This document shows positions 8,317 through 16,419 of a DNA stretch of 64,000 nucleotides, piece by piece (the first letter of the stretch is position 1; every line of letters starts with the position of its first letter). The notes below the pieces were generated by a model that saw only the letters and a list, made by a program, of their open reading frames with translations, did not search any database and was not told the origin of the DNA. Both the position numbers and the translations under genes were made by a program. The DNA lies in the NCBI RefSeq assembly GCF_000024985.1, contig NC_013523.1:1054001-1118000 (forward strand). Direction: 5' to 3'. Source of the stretch: Sphaerobacter thermophilus DSM 20745. Lineage in GTDB: Bacteria; Chloroflexota; Chloroflexia; Thermomicrobiales; Thermomicrobiaceae.

Positions 8317-10651
8317 AGCGCAGCACCTGTATCGGTCGAATACGAGAGGCCAGCAGCCCGGGCGCGGTGCTCACCGCCGCCGTGGCGATGAGCGCGACGA
8401 GGATCGTAGCAGCGATGGTAGCCGGACCCAGGTGGAACTCCAGCCCAAAGAGCTGGCTTCCGGTGAGGTACACCAGGTAGCGAGCCAGCGGGTAGCCAAC
8501 CGCGAGGCCCACCGCGCAGCCGACGGCCGTCAGCCCCAGCGCCTCCGACATCACCAGGCGCACGAGATGGCGCCCGGTGGCGCCGATCGCCCGGAGGATG
8601 CCGTACTCGCGGCGCCGCTCGGTCAGGTTGATCAGCAGGGTGTTGACGATCCCCGCCAGTCCGACCGCGCTGACGATGATCACCATGGCGTTCAACATCA
8701 CCGTCAGAATGTCGATGGCCCGCCGTGAGCTGGCCTGATCCTGGTACATGGCCAGCGTCACCGGTGCGTATTGGCGGAAGGTGTCCTCCAGCCGGGACAG
8801 GCTCTCATCGACCGAGGCGGGGTCCGAGGAGTGGAGCGTGAGAGCGAACACCGCCGCCCGGTCGCCCGAGCCGGTGATGCGCCGCGCATCGGCGACATCG
8901 AGGAAGACTTTCCCCGTCGTCGAGGCGCCCAGATAGGTGCTCTCATCGTCCACGATGCCGAGGACCTGGATCAGGGTCGAACGGTCTCCGACATCCAGAG
9001 TGAGGACGTCGCCAACGGATGCGTTGATGGCGCGGGCGAGGTTGTTCGTCAGCACCGCGCCGGTCGGATTGGCCGGGCGCAGCCAGGTCCCCGCGATGAC
9101 GCGCGGCGTGTAGATGCCGGTATTGCGCGGCATGCCCCAGACGTCGGTCCGCACGGAGCCGATGGAGGCGCGCGCGTTGGCCCAGGACTCGGCCTGCCGG
9201 ACATCCGGGTGCTGCTCGAGTGTGGTCGCGAACTGGGGGCGGACCGGGCGGTTGAAGAAGATCCAGCCGTCGGCTCCGTAGAGGTCATACAGGTGGTCGA
9301 CCGTGATGGTCACAGAGCGACTCACCGCCTGGGTGCCGAGGAACGCAGCGACGGCCACTGCCACGACGGTGAGGGTCACCCAGGCCCGGGCCGGTCGCCG
9401 CGCCACGTTGCGCAGGCCCATGGTCGCCACGATGCCGAAGCGGGAGAGATGCCCGGTCAGACGCTGGGTGATGCCGCGATGGAAGTCGGCCACGACGCCG
9501 CGCTGGGCCAGGAGTTCCGCCACTTTCTGACGGGTCGCCAGGCCAGCCGGGAGGACTGCTGAGCCGAGGGTGACGCAAATTCCGACCAGGAGCGCCAGGA
9601 ATAATTCGCGCACGGCGAAGCTGAAGCTGGGCAGCACCAGGCCCGCCAGCCCGGCGAGATAGCCTGTCAGCAACTGCCCTCCGAGAAGGCCGATGGCCCA
9701 TCCGAGCACCGCGCCCGTGACGCCGATGGTGAGGGCGAAGAAGAGGTACGGGCGCATTGCCGCCCAGCGCGTGCCGCCGAGAGCCTTGATGATGCCGATC
9801 TGGCGCGTCTCCTCAACCATGATGGCGGCGATAGTGTTGGCAACCAGGAACGTGCTGAGAAGCGCCCCGATGACGGAGAAGACCTGGAGCAAGAGGAGCA
9901 GCGTGCTCAGCTCGCGGCTCCCGGTGAAGACGTGCGGGTCGCGAACGGTGAAATTGCTCGACGCCACGCCTCGCTTGTCGAGGAAGGCGCGGATCTGGTC
10001 GGCGGTCTCTGAGGCGCGCTGGGGCTCGGCCACGCGAACCAGAAGGTAATTGTCGTAGTGGCGCCCCAGGATCTGGCGCACATCGCGGGCAGGCATGTAG
10101 GCCGTCGCCTGGTTCAGGATCGAGGCGTCGATGGTGGCCGGGGCGCGCACGAAGCCGCTGACGCGGGCGTAGTTGATCGGAGATGCCGGGGTCGGCTGGA
10201 GCGCGACGAGGTCACCGATCTCCACGTCGATCAGCTTCGTGGCGCTGGCGTCGAAGGCGACTTCTCCGGGACCGGGGAAGCGACCGGAGACGAGCTGCAC
10301 CGCGTCGAGGCGCATGTTGGTGAAATCGGCCACCCCGACCAGTCGGGTGTTCACCCAGCGGTCGCCGGTGCTGGCGCGGGTGATCTGGACGGCTTGCGTG
10401 TCGACAGCGACGACGTTGTCGCGGCGCCCAATCAGGTCGACCAGCGTCGGCGAGAGCTGCGCGGCGAAGGCGGTGATGTCCGGCTGGCGGGTGCTGGCGT
10501 AGGTTTCGCGCTGGGCGTCGGCAAGGCTGCGTCCGGTGTAGGAGATGGCGACGACCCCGGCGACGCCCAGGAGCACGCCGAGCGTCGTCAGGAGCGTCCG
10601 GAGTGGACGCCGCTGGATATCGCGAAGTGCCTTGGTCAACAGGAGTCGCAT
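8309..10651 (-). CDS. ABC transporter permease with two FtsX domains (MacB/LolE-like)
   Basis: About 780 residues with an N-terminal membrane segment after MRLLLTKALRDIQRRPLRTL, a periplasmic MacB-core domain, three membrane segments with the FtsX pattern (about 275-420), then a second copy of the same plan ending in membrane segments after residue 640. Two fused FtsX units in one chain is the usual DUF214-type permease. ATG 10651 was chosen because the family begins this way; an upstream ATG at 10675 adds an unusual tail. It works with the ATPase just upstream and the fusion protein downstream. Confidence 0.85.
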   Translation of the reverse strand: MRLLLTKALRDIQRRPLRTLLTTLGVLLGVAGVVAISYTGRSLADAQRETYASTRQPDITAFAAQLSPTLVDLIGRRDNVVAVDTQAVQITRASTGDRWVNTRLVGVADFTNMRLDAVQLVSGRFPGPGEVAFDASATKLIDVEIGDLVALQPTPASPINYARVSGFVRAPATIDASILNQATAYMPARDVRQILGRHYDNYLLVRVAEPQRASETADQIRAFLDKRGVASSNFTVRDPHVFTGSRELSTLLLLLQVFSVIGALLSTFLVANTIAAIMVEETRQIGIIKALGGTRWAAMRPYLFFALTIGVTGAVLGWAIGLLGGQLLTGYLAGLAGLVLPSFSFAVRELFLALLVGICVTLGSAVLPAGLATRQKVAELLAQRGVVADFHRGITQRLTGHLSRFGIVATMGLRNVARRPARAWVTLTVVAVAVAAFLGTQAVSRSVTITVDHLYDLYGADGWIFFNRPVRPQFATTLEQHPDVRQAESWANARASIGSVRTDVWGMPRNTGIYTPRVIAGTWLRPANPTGAVLTNNLARAINASVGDVLTLDVGDRSTLIQVLGIVDDESTYLGASTTGKVFLDVADARRITGSGDRAAVFALTLHSSDPASVDESLSRLEDTFRQYAPVTLAMYQDQASSRRAIDILTVMLNAMVIIVSAVGLAGIVNTLLINLTERRREYGILRAIGATGRHLVRLVMSEALGLTAVGCAVGLAVGYPLARYLVYLTGSQLFGLEFHLGPATIAATILVALIATAAVSTAPGLLASRIRPIQVLRYE

Positions 10652-10745
10652 CGACTCGCTTCCCGGGGCAACCATCACCACCGGCGGCGCGCGGCCGCGC
10701 CGACGGTAGCTTACCAGGGTTCTGGCCGGACCGCCGCGGTGTTCA

Positions 10746-11480
10746 CTACGCTTCTCCACTGGCCGCGATATCGGGCGTTGCCGCGTGGGGCACGTCCTCG
10801 GCAACGCGGCGGTCGGCCACGATGCGACCATCCCGCATCTCGATCACGCGCGAGCCGTGGGAGGCGATGGCGCGGTCGTGGGTGACGAGCACCAGCGTCT
10901 TCCCCGTCTCCCACATTTCGGCCAGCAAGGCGAGCACCCGCGCGCCCGAGGCACTGTCGAGGTTGCCGGTCGGCTCGTCGGCCAGCAGCAGTGGTGGATC
11001 GTTGGCGAGCGCGCGGGCGATTGCAACCCGCTGCTGTTCGCCGCCCGAGAGTTCGTTGGGGAGGTGGTCGGCGAGGTGCTCCACGCCGACGCGTTCCAGC
11101 AACTCGCGGGCGCGGTCGCGCCGTGGCCGGTTGCCGACCAGTTCCATGGGCAGCAGCACATTCTCGAGGGCGGTCAGGGTCGGCATGAGCTGAAAGAACT
11201 GGAAGATGATCCCGACGTGCTGTCCCCGCCAGCGCGCCAGCTCCTCCTCGCTGAGGCTACGGAGATCCACGCCGGCGACCTCGACGGACCCGCCGGTGGC
11301 GCGGTCGATCCCGGAGAGGATGTTGAGCAGCGTGGACTTGCCGCACCCGGACGGGCCGAGGATGGTGACCCACTCCCCGGGCTCGACGATCAGGTCTACG
11401 CCGCGCAGTGCCTGGATAGCGCGCCGTCCCGCCTGATACTCCTTGGTCACGCCGGTCAGGTGAATGATAGGCCCCGTCAT
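10746..11480 (-). CDS. ABC transporter ATP-binding protein (MacB/LolD type)
   Basis: ATPase of the exporter operon. Walker A is GPSGCGKST, the Q-loop sits in IIFQFFQLMPTLTALENV, the signature is LSGGEQQ, Walker B is LLLADEPTGNLD and the switch histidine is in VTHD. The region IIFQ...LMPTLTALENVLLP is typical of the LolD/MacB branch that energises FtsX-type permeases. ATG 11480 gives the family's usual N-terminus (MTGPIIHLTGVTKEY); an ATG eight codons earlier (11504) is possible. First gene of the operon. Confidence 0.92.
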   Translation of the reverse strand: MTGPIIHLTGVTKEYQAGRRAIQALRGVDLIVEPGEWVTILGPSGCGKSTLLNILSGIDRATGGSVEVAGVDLRSLSEEELARWRGQHVGIIFQFFQLMPTLTALENVLLPMELVGNRPRRDRARELLERVGVEHLADHLPNELSGGEQQRVAIARALANDPPLLLADEPTGNLDSASGARVLALLAEMWETGKTLVLVTHDRAIASHGSRVIEMRDGRIVADRRVAEDVPHAATPDIAASGEA

Positions 11481-11598
11481 ATCTGCAATTGTGCCCGCTC
11501 GCATCTCAACGGGCTAGAGCAGCCGGGCGTCAACCTTCGCTGGTGCAGTGGCCAGGCGGTACAGCGTCCGTGCGGTGCCCGCGCGGGCGACAGGAGCG

Positions 11599-12330
11599 CT
11601 AGACGTCGTCCGAGCATTGTTCGAGCAAGCGTCGGTCGGCCGGGGTGAGGTCGGCACGCTCCAGGAGATCGGGGCGCAGCGCGCGGGTCCGGCAGAGGGA
11701 CTGCTGGCGGCGCCACTCGGCGATGCGCGCGTGGTGCCCGCTCAGGAGGACCTCTGGGACGGTGAGCCCGCGGTATTCCGGCGGCCGGGTGTACTGCGGG
11801 TACTCAAGCAAGCCGCTGGTGAAGGACTCCTCCTGGAGCGACTCCGGGTCGATCACACCGGGAACGAGCCGGGCGATGACGTCGATCATGACCGCAGCGG
11901 CGAGCTCGCCACCGGTCAGCACATAGTCGCCGATCGAGAGCTGGCGTGTGCGCAGGATGAGGTGGACGCGCTCGTCGATACCCTCGTAGCGCCCGCAGAT
12001 GAGCGCGAGGCGTGGATGCGTGGCCAGTTCAGTAGCGACAGCCTGGGTGAAGGGCTCGCCGGAGGCAGAGAGCGCGATGATTGGGGTCGTGGCGATCTCA
12101 TCTCCCAGCACTGTTTCGACGGCACTCACGATGGGAGGTGCCATCATGACCATCCCCGGGCCCCCGCCGTAGGGGTAGTCGTCGACCGAGCGGTGGCGGT
12201 CGGTGGCCCATTCCCGGATGTCGTGGAGGTGGACGGAGATCAGCCCGCGCTCGCGGGCACGCTTCAGGATGCTCTCGTCGAGCGGGCCGTCGAAGATCCG
12301 GGGAAAGATGGTGAACACATCGAAGCGCAC
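11599..12330 (-). CDS. trmD: tRNA (guanine-37-N1)-methyltransferase
   Basis: Methylates G37 next to the anticodon of tRNAs reading CNN codons, preventing +1 frameshifting. The 243 residues carry the SPOUT-knot motifs [20 protein letters not shown] and [20 protein letters not shown]. The start is GTG at 12330 with GAAGGA upstream. The usual neighbours rimM, rpsP and rplS are not adjacent: the left neighbour is the ABC exporter and the right neighbour the HD-GYP gene. Confidence 0.95.
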   Translation of the reverse strand: MRFDVFTIFPRIFDGPLDESILKRARERGLISVHLHDIREWATDRHRSVDDYPYGGGPGMVMMAPPIVSAVETVLGDEIATTPIIALSASGEPFTQAVATELATHPRLALICGRYEGIDERVHLILRTRQLSIGDYVLTGGELAAAVMIDVIARLVPGVIDPESLQEESFTSGLLEYPQYTRPPEYRGLTVPEVLLSGHHARIAEWRRQQSLCRTRALRPDLLERADLTPADRRLLEQCSDDV

Positions 12331-12435
12331 CGCGCGTCCTTCGCATCTCTGAGGCGATAAGCGTCATGGCCGGCTGCGGCCGTACCGCCGTTGATTATGC
12401 CGGAATGGGGGTGAGCTGTGCTGCTTCTTCCGGCG

Positions 12436-13734
12436 TTAGTGGTTCCCCTCGGGTGCCAGCGTCGGGCACTGGGGGACAGCGGGGGAGGCGCTCATAGCGC
12501 GCTCGAATGCGCGAACGACGGCGGGATCGAACTGCGTCCCGGCGCAGCGGCGCAGCTCGGCCATCGCGACGTGGTGGGGCAGCGCGCGGCGGTAGGTCCG
12601 ATCTGAGGTCATGGCATCGTAGGTGTCCGCGACGGCGATGACCCGCGAGCCGAAGGGGATCTCCTCCCCTGCCAGGCCGTCGGGGTAACCTGTGCCGTCC
12701 CAGCGCTCGTGGTGGTGCCGGACGATATGCGCGACGGTCCGGTACATGGTCAGGTTGCTCAGGATCGCGGCGCCTTCGGCGGCATGCTTCTCGATAGCCT
12801 GTCGCTCCTCCGGGGTCAGTTTGTCCGGCTTCATCAGTGTCGCGTCCGGTGTACTGACCTTGCCCAGGTCGTGGATCCGGGCGGCCGCGATGATGCGGTC
12901 GGCCTCTTCCAGGGGGACGTTATCCATGTGCTGCAGGATCGCTTCAACGTAGGCAGCGACCCGCTTGGAATGCTCGGACGTGTAGGGATCGCGCCGGTCG
13001 AGGGTGTCGGCCAGCATCTCGATCGTCTTCTGCGTCTCCTCATGGATCTGACGATAGCTGCGGAAGGCGAGGTACGGCCCGACGAGGGGCACGACCGCGA
13101 TGATGAGAGCCAGCGGGCTCTCGCGCTCGAGCACCGGGATCAGGCTGCCGAGGGTCGGCAGCGTGATCCACTCCAAGATGACACCGTAGGCGCTGGCGCG
13201 CCACATCTGCCAGGGTGAGGTGCCGACCGCGCGGGAGAGGACGACCGCCATCACCCCGGATTCAATCGTCGTGTAGACGGCGGCCGCACCGATCGTCACA
13301 GCCACATTGCTCCAATTGCCGATCGGTGAGCGGCTGGGGTCGGCCAGCCCGCTGTAGGCCCAGCCCGAGACGAAGGTGGCCAGCGTGTAGTTGCTCACAT
13401 TGGTCAGTAGCTTGATAGTCGGCCGCCGGTCCACCAGTTCCACGAAGAGCCCTGCCCCGCCCGCGATGAGCGCGCCGACGATGGGACCGAGGGACAGCGC
13501 GGCTGCGAAGCACAAGGCGGACGAAACCGAGACGGTGATGCGGACGGAGGAGAGTGGCAGTTCGATGTCGAAGAAATCGGCGAAGATGATGAGGCCGACG
13601 AGAATCGCGGCGACGAAGAGGGTTTGCCAGGTCAGCGGAGGGCGCTGCGCGAGCGGGCCCAGAGTGATCAGCACCGCTACGGTGACGGCGACGAGCCCGA
13701 TGACAACGTTGCGAACCCGATCAACTGGTTGCAC
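12436..13734 (-). CDS. Membrane HD-GYP domain phosphodiesterase
   Basis: About 432 residues: several membrane helices over the first 230 residues (an MASE-like sensor region with FADFFDIELP and IVGALIAGGAGLFVELVDRRPTIKL parts), then an HD-GYP domain with HSKRVAAY, HDLGKV, HHHERWDGTGYPDGLAGEEIP and DTYDAMTSDRTYR. HD-GYP enzymes hydrolyse cyclic di-GMP. GTG 13734 is chosen because a TGCTATAAT extended -10 lies upstream at 13836-13828, inside what a start at ATG 13884 would make coding sequence. No GGDEF partner is seen in the window. Confidence 0.85.
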   Translation of the reverse strand: MQPVDRVRNVVIGLVAVTVAVLITLGPLAQRPPLTWQTLFVAAILVGLIIFADFFDIELPLSSVRITVSVSSALCFAAALSLGPIVGALIAGGAGLFVELVDRRPTIKLLTNVSNYTLATFVSGWAYSGLADPSRSPIGNWSNVAVTIGAAAVYTTIESGVMAVVLSRAVGTSPWQMWRASAYGVILEWITLPTLGSLIPVLERESPLALIIAVVPLVGPYLAFRSYRQIHEETQKTIEMLADTLDRRDPYTSEHSKRVAAYVEAILQHMDNVPLEEADRIIAAARIHDLGKVSTPDATLMKPDKLTPEERQAIEKHAAEGAAILSNLTMYRTVAHIVRHHHERWDGTGYPDGLAGEEIPFGSRVIAVADTYDAMTSDRTYRRALPHHVAMAELRRCAGTQFDPAVVRAFERAMSASPAVPQCPTLAPEGNH

Positions 13735-13827
13735 GGTCCCGAAGCCCGATCCCTCTCGGCCGCCGGCTGGTGGCGCGTGATCCCACTCAACGCGCCAAAC
13801 CGAGCGGTTCCCTCCACGGTCTCTGGC

Positions 13828-13836
13828 ATTATAGCA
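13828..13836 (-). promoter_or_regulatory. Extended -10 promoter of the HD-GYP gene
   Basis: TGCTATAAT on the minus strand, a perfect extended -10 with no good -35. It would start transcription near 13821, giving a leader of about 85 bases before GTG 13734. Confidence 0.55.
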
Positions 13837-14062
13837 GCCGATTCTCGCCGTCTCGGGCACCAAGAGGGCCACAACTCGGCGCAAGAGTACCGACCCTGCG
13901 AGGTCTGAAAGTACCGTGTCCGTACTGGTCCGTTGCTACGTCCCGTCGGCAGCCACTCAGGATCAGACGCGCCTCCAGCAGGACTGCCGGTGGGGCTCCG
14001 TCGCGGCTTCCCGTGGCTGGGCCCCTTGGTCATCATCGGAGTCCCAGAGCCGAGAAACACGT

Positions 14063-14111
14063 GCGGGCAGCCAGTCTCGAACCGATCACCCGACCAAGCC
14101 TGGCTGCCCGC
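14063..14111 (-). terminator. Probable terminator of the mini-peptide transcript
   Basis: GCGGGCAGCCAG (14063-14074) and CTGGCTGCCCGC (14100-14111) are a perfect 12-bp inverted repeat with a 25-base loop. On the minus strand the stem is followed by ACGTGTTTCTC, a weak T-rich tail. It lies downstream of the three mini-genes and before the promoter of the HD-GYP gene. Confidence 0.45.
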
Positions 14112-14137
14112 GCGGCAGACCCCGCGAAGCGGCGTCC

Positions 14138-14167
14138 CTATTTCCAGCGAAAGTTCTTCCACTTCAT
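14138..14167 (-). CDS. Mini-gene 3: nine-residue peptide MKWKNFRWK
   Basis: Ten codons, ATG at 14167 to TAG at 14138, encoding MKWKNFRWK. It is the third of three tandem tiny frames on one predicted transcript. Compared with mini-gene 1 it differs at three sites besides none in protein: start codon ATG instead of GTG, TTT for TTC, and AAA for AAG in the last lysine. A GGAG lies 10 bases upstream. Similarity between copies begins at the start codon and ends at the stop codon, which argues for selection on the peptide. The peptide is strongly cationic with two tryptophans. Function unknown. Confidence 0.6.
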   Translation of the reverse strand: MKWKNFRWK

Positions 14168-14218
14168 GAAGGCGTTACTCCGGCTAGGAGTGACTCGCAC
14201 ATGCGGAGCCCTCGAGCG

Positions 14219-14242
14219 TTACTTCCAGCGGAAATTCTTCAT
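14219..14242 (-). CDS. Mini-gene 2: seven-residue peptide MKNFRWK
   Basis: Eight codons, ATG at 14242 to TAA at 14219, encoding MKNFRWK, i.e. the same peptide lacking one Trp-Lys pair. It has the best ribosome site of the three (AAGGAGA about 9 bases before ATG). Asn is AAT instead of AAC, a synonymous change, and the stop is TAA instead of TAG. It lies 54 bases after mini-gene 1 and 51 bases before mini-gene 3. An in-frame GTG seven codons earlier exists, but the ribosome site would then lie inside the gene. Confidence 0.6.
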   Translation of the reverse strand: MKNFRWK

Positions 14243-14296
14243 TGCCCTCGTCTCCTTCTTCACTGAGGTCGGCACGACAGACAGATCCACGGTCGA

Positions 14297-14326
14297 CTAC
14301 TTCCAGCGGAAGTTCTTCCACTTCAC
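14297..14326 (-). CDS. Mini-gene 1: nine-residue peptide MKWKNFRWK
   Basis: Ten codons, GTG at 14326 to TAG at 14297, encoding (M)KWKNFRWK. GAGGGAG sits 7 bases upstream of the GTG, an ideal ribosome site. It is the first of the three frames after the consensus promoter at 14477-14449. The frame is open a further 13 codons upstream, but the other two copies share nothing there. Whether the product is a free peptide, a modified natural product or only a translated regulatory leader cannot be told from sequence. Confidence 0.6.
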   Translation of the reverse strand: MKWKNFRWK

Positions 14327-14377
14327 GGGCGATCTCCCTCCGTCCCTCGGACTACGGACCACCGGCGCCCATGACTA

Positions 14378-14393
14378 GACTTGACATCAAGTC
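14378..14393. promoter_or_regulatory. Palindrome in the leader of the mini-gene transcript
   Basis: GACTTGACATCAAGTC reads as a 16-base near-palindrome (arms GACTTG/CAAGTC). It begins about 50 bases after the predicted transcription start of the mini-gene unit. As DNA it could be an operator; as RNA it forms a 6-bp hairpin with a tetraloop. The regulator is unknown. Confidence 0.4.
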
Positions 14394-14448
14394 ATCACGT
14401 TCCGTTTCTGAACGCTGCGCTTACAGGGATTACTTTCGTCCTGGTCCG

Positions 14449-14477
14449 AGTATAGGACTCTAGCACTCCTGTGTCAA
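14449..14477 (-). promoter_or_regulatory. Consensus promoter of the mini-gene unit
   Basis: On the minus strand TTGACA (14477-14472), a 17-base spacer and TATACT (14454-14449): one of the best sigma-70-type promoters in the window. Transcription would start near 14442 and run leftward through the three mini-genes. Confidence 0.75.
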
Positions 14478-14527
14478 TACTTGTGTCCCGGTACGAGAGT
14501 ACGCAGGACCTAGGCCATTCCCCTGCG

Positions 14528-14556
14528 TTGCCCGGGAGCGCAGGGTTTGCTAGGCT
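14528..14556 (+). promoter_or_regulatory. Probable promoter of rfbB
   Basis: TTGCCC (14528-14533), 17 bases, then TAGGCT preceded by TG (extended -10, 14548-14556). The -35 lies inside a small inverted repeat (CCCTGCG/CGCAGGG, 14521-14545) that could be an operator. The predicted start is near 14563. Confidence 0.4.
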
Positions 14557-14604
14557 CTCGCGCAGCGACACGGTCGAGCGATGAATTGGGCGGGGAGAAA
14601 GAAC

Positions 14605-15642
14605 GTGCGACAAGATCTGCGGCATGTGCTCGTCACCGGCGGCGCGGGGTTTATCGGCAGCAACTTCGTCCGCTACCTCCTGGAGCGCGGGGTGCCGCGG
14701 GTCACGGTGTACGACAAGCTGACTTACGCCGGGAACCGGGCGAACCTGGCCGACATCGAGGACCATCCGGGTTTCCGCTTCATTCATGCCGATATCTGCG
14801 ACCGCGCCGACGTCGCGACTGCGATGCGTGGCTGCGATGCCGTGGTGAATTTCGCCGCCGAGACCCACGTCGACCGCTCGCTGCTGGATGCGGACGACTT
14901 CCTGCGCACGAACGTCGTCGGGACCCACGTCCTGCTCGAGGCGGCGCGAGAGCATGGGGTGCGGCACTTCGTCCATGTCAGCACGGATGAGGTTTACGGC
15001 GACGTCCCGGTCGGGGAGTCTCGTGAGGAGGATCCGCTCCGGCCGCGCAGCCCTTACTCGGCGAGCAAGGCCGGGGGGGAAATGATGGTCCTCGCCGCTG
15101 TGGCGACTCACGGGGTGCCGGCGACCATCACCCGCGGGTCGAACACATACGGCCCGTACCAGTATCCGGAGAAGTTCATCCCCCTGATGATCACCAACGC
15201 CCTGGAGGGGCGACCGCTGCCGATCTACGGCGATGGCCTCCAGGTGCGCGACTGGATCCACGTGCTCGACCACTGCTCTGGGATCGAGACGGTACTCCTC
15301 AAGGGGAAGCCCGGCGAGGCGTACAACATCGGCGGCGGCAACCCTCGCCAGAACCTCGATGTCGCGCGTGAGATCCTTGATCTCCTCGGGCAGCCGCACG
15401 ACCTGATCCAGCACGTCGAGGACCGCCTGGGACACGACCGGCGCTACGCGTTGGCAACCGGCAAGCTGCGTGCACTCGGCTGGCGCCCGCAGGTGCCCTT
15501 CGAGCAGGGACTGCGCGATACGGTCGAGTGGTACCGGGAGCGCCGGGATTGGTGGGAGCCGCTGCGCGACGCGGCCTTCGCCGAGTACTACGGCCGGAAC
15601 TACGGTTCCCGCGCCGTCATCAAGGCGCCAGACAACCGGTGA
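14605..15642 (+). CDS. rfbB: dTDP-glucose 4,6-dehydratase
   Basis: Converts dTDP-glucose to dTDP-4-keto-6-deoxyglucose, the first committed step to rhamnose and other deoxysugars. An extended SDR fold: NAD-binding GGAGFIG (12-18), STDEVYG region, catalytic Y151-x3-K155 (YSASK) and RGSNTYGPYQYPEKFIP substrate loop. GTG 14605 is preferred over ATG 14581 because GGGGAGA sits at ideal spacing and the family begins just before the NAD motif. A 3,5-epimerase-like gene of the same pathway lies apart at 29662-29207. Confidence 0.9.
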   Translation: MRQDLRHVLVTGGAGFIGSNFVRYLLERGVPRVTVYDKLTYAGNRANLADIEDHPGFRFIHADICDRADVATAMRGCDAVVNFAAETHVDRSLLDADDFLRTNVVGTHVLLEAAREHGVRHFVHVSTDEVYGDVPVGESREEDPLRPRSPYSASKAGGEMMVLAAVATHGVPATITRGSNTYGPYQYPEKFIPLMITNALEGRPLPIYGDGLQVRDWIHVLDHCSGIETVLLKGKPGEAYNIGGGNPRQNLDVAREILDLLGQPHDLIQHVEDRLGHDRRYALATGKLRALGWRPQVPFEQGLRDTVEWYRERRDWWEPLRDAAFAEYYGRNYGSRAVIKAPDNR

Positions 15643-15647
15643 CGCCC

Positions 15648-16358
15648 ATGCCGGTGACCATCGAGCTGGCTGTTGCCAAGACACACAAGTTCGGCACTCG
15701 CGAGAGCGGTGACACCGTCGAGCTGGTCGAGCGACCGGGCGGAGGCTTCTCAGCGGTGCTGGTCGATGGGCAGGGGAGCGGCGCCGGTGCCAAGCGGCTG
15801 AGCCTGCTCGTGGCCGGGGCGGCGGTGCGGCTCTTGAACGAGGGGGTACGGGACGGCGCGGCCGCCCGGGCCGCGCATGACTTCCTCTACGCCATGCGTG
15901 ATGGTAAGGTCTCCGCTGCGCTCGATATCCTCTCCGTCGACCTCGCCTCGCGCTCGGTGCTCGTCACCCGCAACAGCGAGGTACCGATGCTGCTCGGACG
16001 GAACGGCGAGTTCGAGCAGATCTCGGAGTCCGGCGGGCGGATCGGGATCTACCGGCACACCCGCCCCCGCGTGCTGGAGTTCCCGGCCGAGCCTGGCCTG
16101 ACGGTCATCCTGGTCAGTGACGGCATCATCGGTGCCGGCGGGCGGCGGGGGCAGCCGCTGGAGTTCTTGGCAACGGGCGGGCGCGTGGCCGGCCCGGAGA
16201 CACCGGCCCAGGCGATCGCTGATGAGCTCCTCGAAGCTGCACTGGTGGCCGACGACGGCCGAGCCGGCGACGACATGACCGTGGTGGTCCTGCGCCTGCG
16301 CAATGTCGAGGAGGTTGAACCGATCCGCCGCATGGCGTTGACGGTGCCGCTTGGCTGA
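15648..16358 (+). CDS. SpoIIE/PP2C-type serine phosphatase domain protein
   Basis: About 236 residues forming one PPM/PP2C-like phosphatase domain: VLVDGQGSGAGAKRLS (metal-binding aspartate), SVDLASRSVLVTRNSEVPML core strands, VILVSDGIIGAG and GRAGDDMTVVVLRL at the end. Such proteins usually dephosphorylate anti-sigma-factor antagonists, but no partner is adjacent. ATG 15648 lies 5 bases after rfbB; a GTG at 15639 overlapping the rfbB stop is an alternative, so the two genes are probably translationally coupled. Confidence 0.75.
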   Translation: MPVTIELAVAKTHKFGTRESGDTVELVERPGGGFSAVLVDGQGSGAGAKRLSLLVAGAAVRLLNEGVRDGAAARAAHDFLYAMRDGKVSAALDILSVDLASRSVLVTRNSEVPMLLGRNGEFEQISESGGRIGIYRHTRPRVLEFPAEPGLTVILVSDGIIGAGGRRGQPLEFLATGGRVAGPETPAQAIADELLEAALVADDGRAGDDMTVVVLRLRNVEEVEPIRRMALTVPLG

Positions 16359-16419
16359 GCCGCTACCGCTGGTCGTCGTGGACCGGTGCCCGGTGGCCAG
16401 GATGGATCGAGGAATCGAG

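Noticed and set aside
13734-13884. Longer start (ATG 13884) for the HD-GYP protein
   Set aside because: A TGCTATAAT promoter lies inside this interval, and the added residues look non-coding.
14061-14112. tRNA gene on the minus strand (GGTTCGA next to a pairing acceptor-like end)
   Set aside because: The stem is 12 bp and the whole structure only about 50 bases, with no D or anticodon arm and a poor T stem; a simple hairpin is enough.
14138-14326. CRISPR array
   Set aside because: Only three 24-30-base repeats with 51-54-base gaps, one shortened by six bases; no cas gene in the window. The start-to-stop limits of similarity fit mini-genes better.
13770-14378. Plus-strand 202-codon frame with three YFQRKFFHF-like repeats
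   Set aside because: The repeats are the exact antisense of the minus-strand mini-genes. Similarity stops at the mini-gene start and stop codons, the ribosome sites and consensus promoter are on the minus strand, and the plus frame has no ribosome site or family resemblance.
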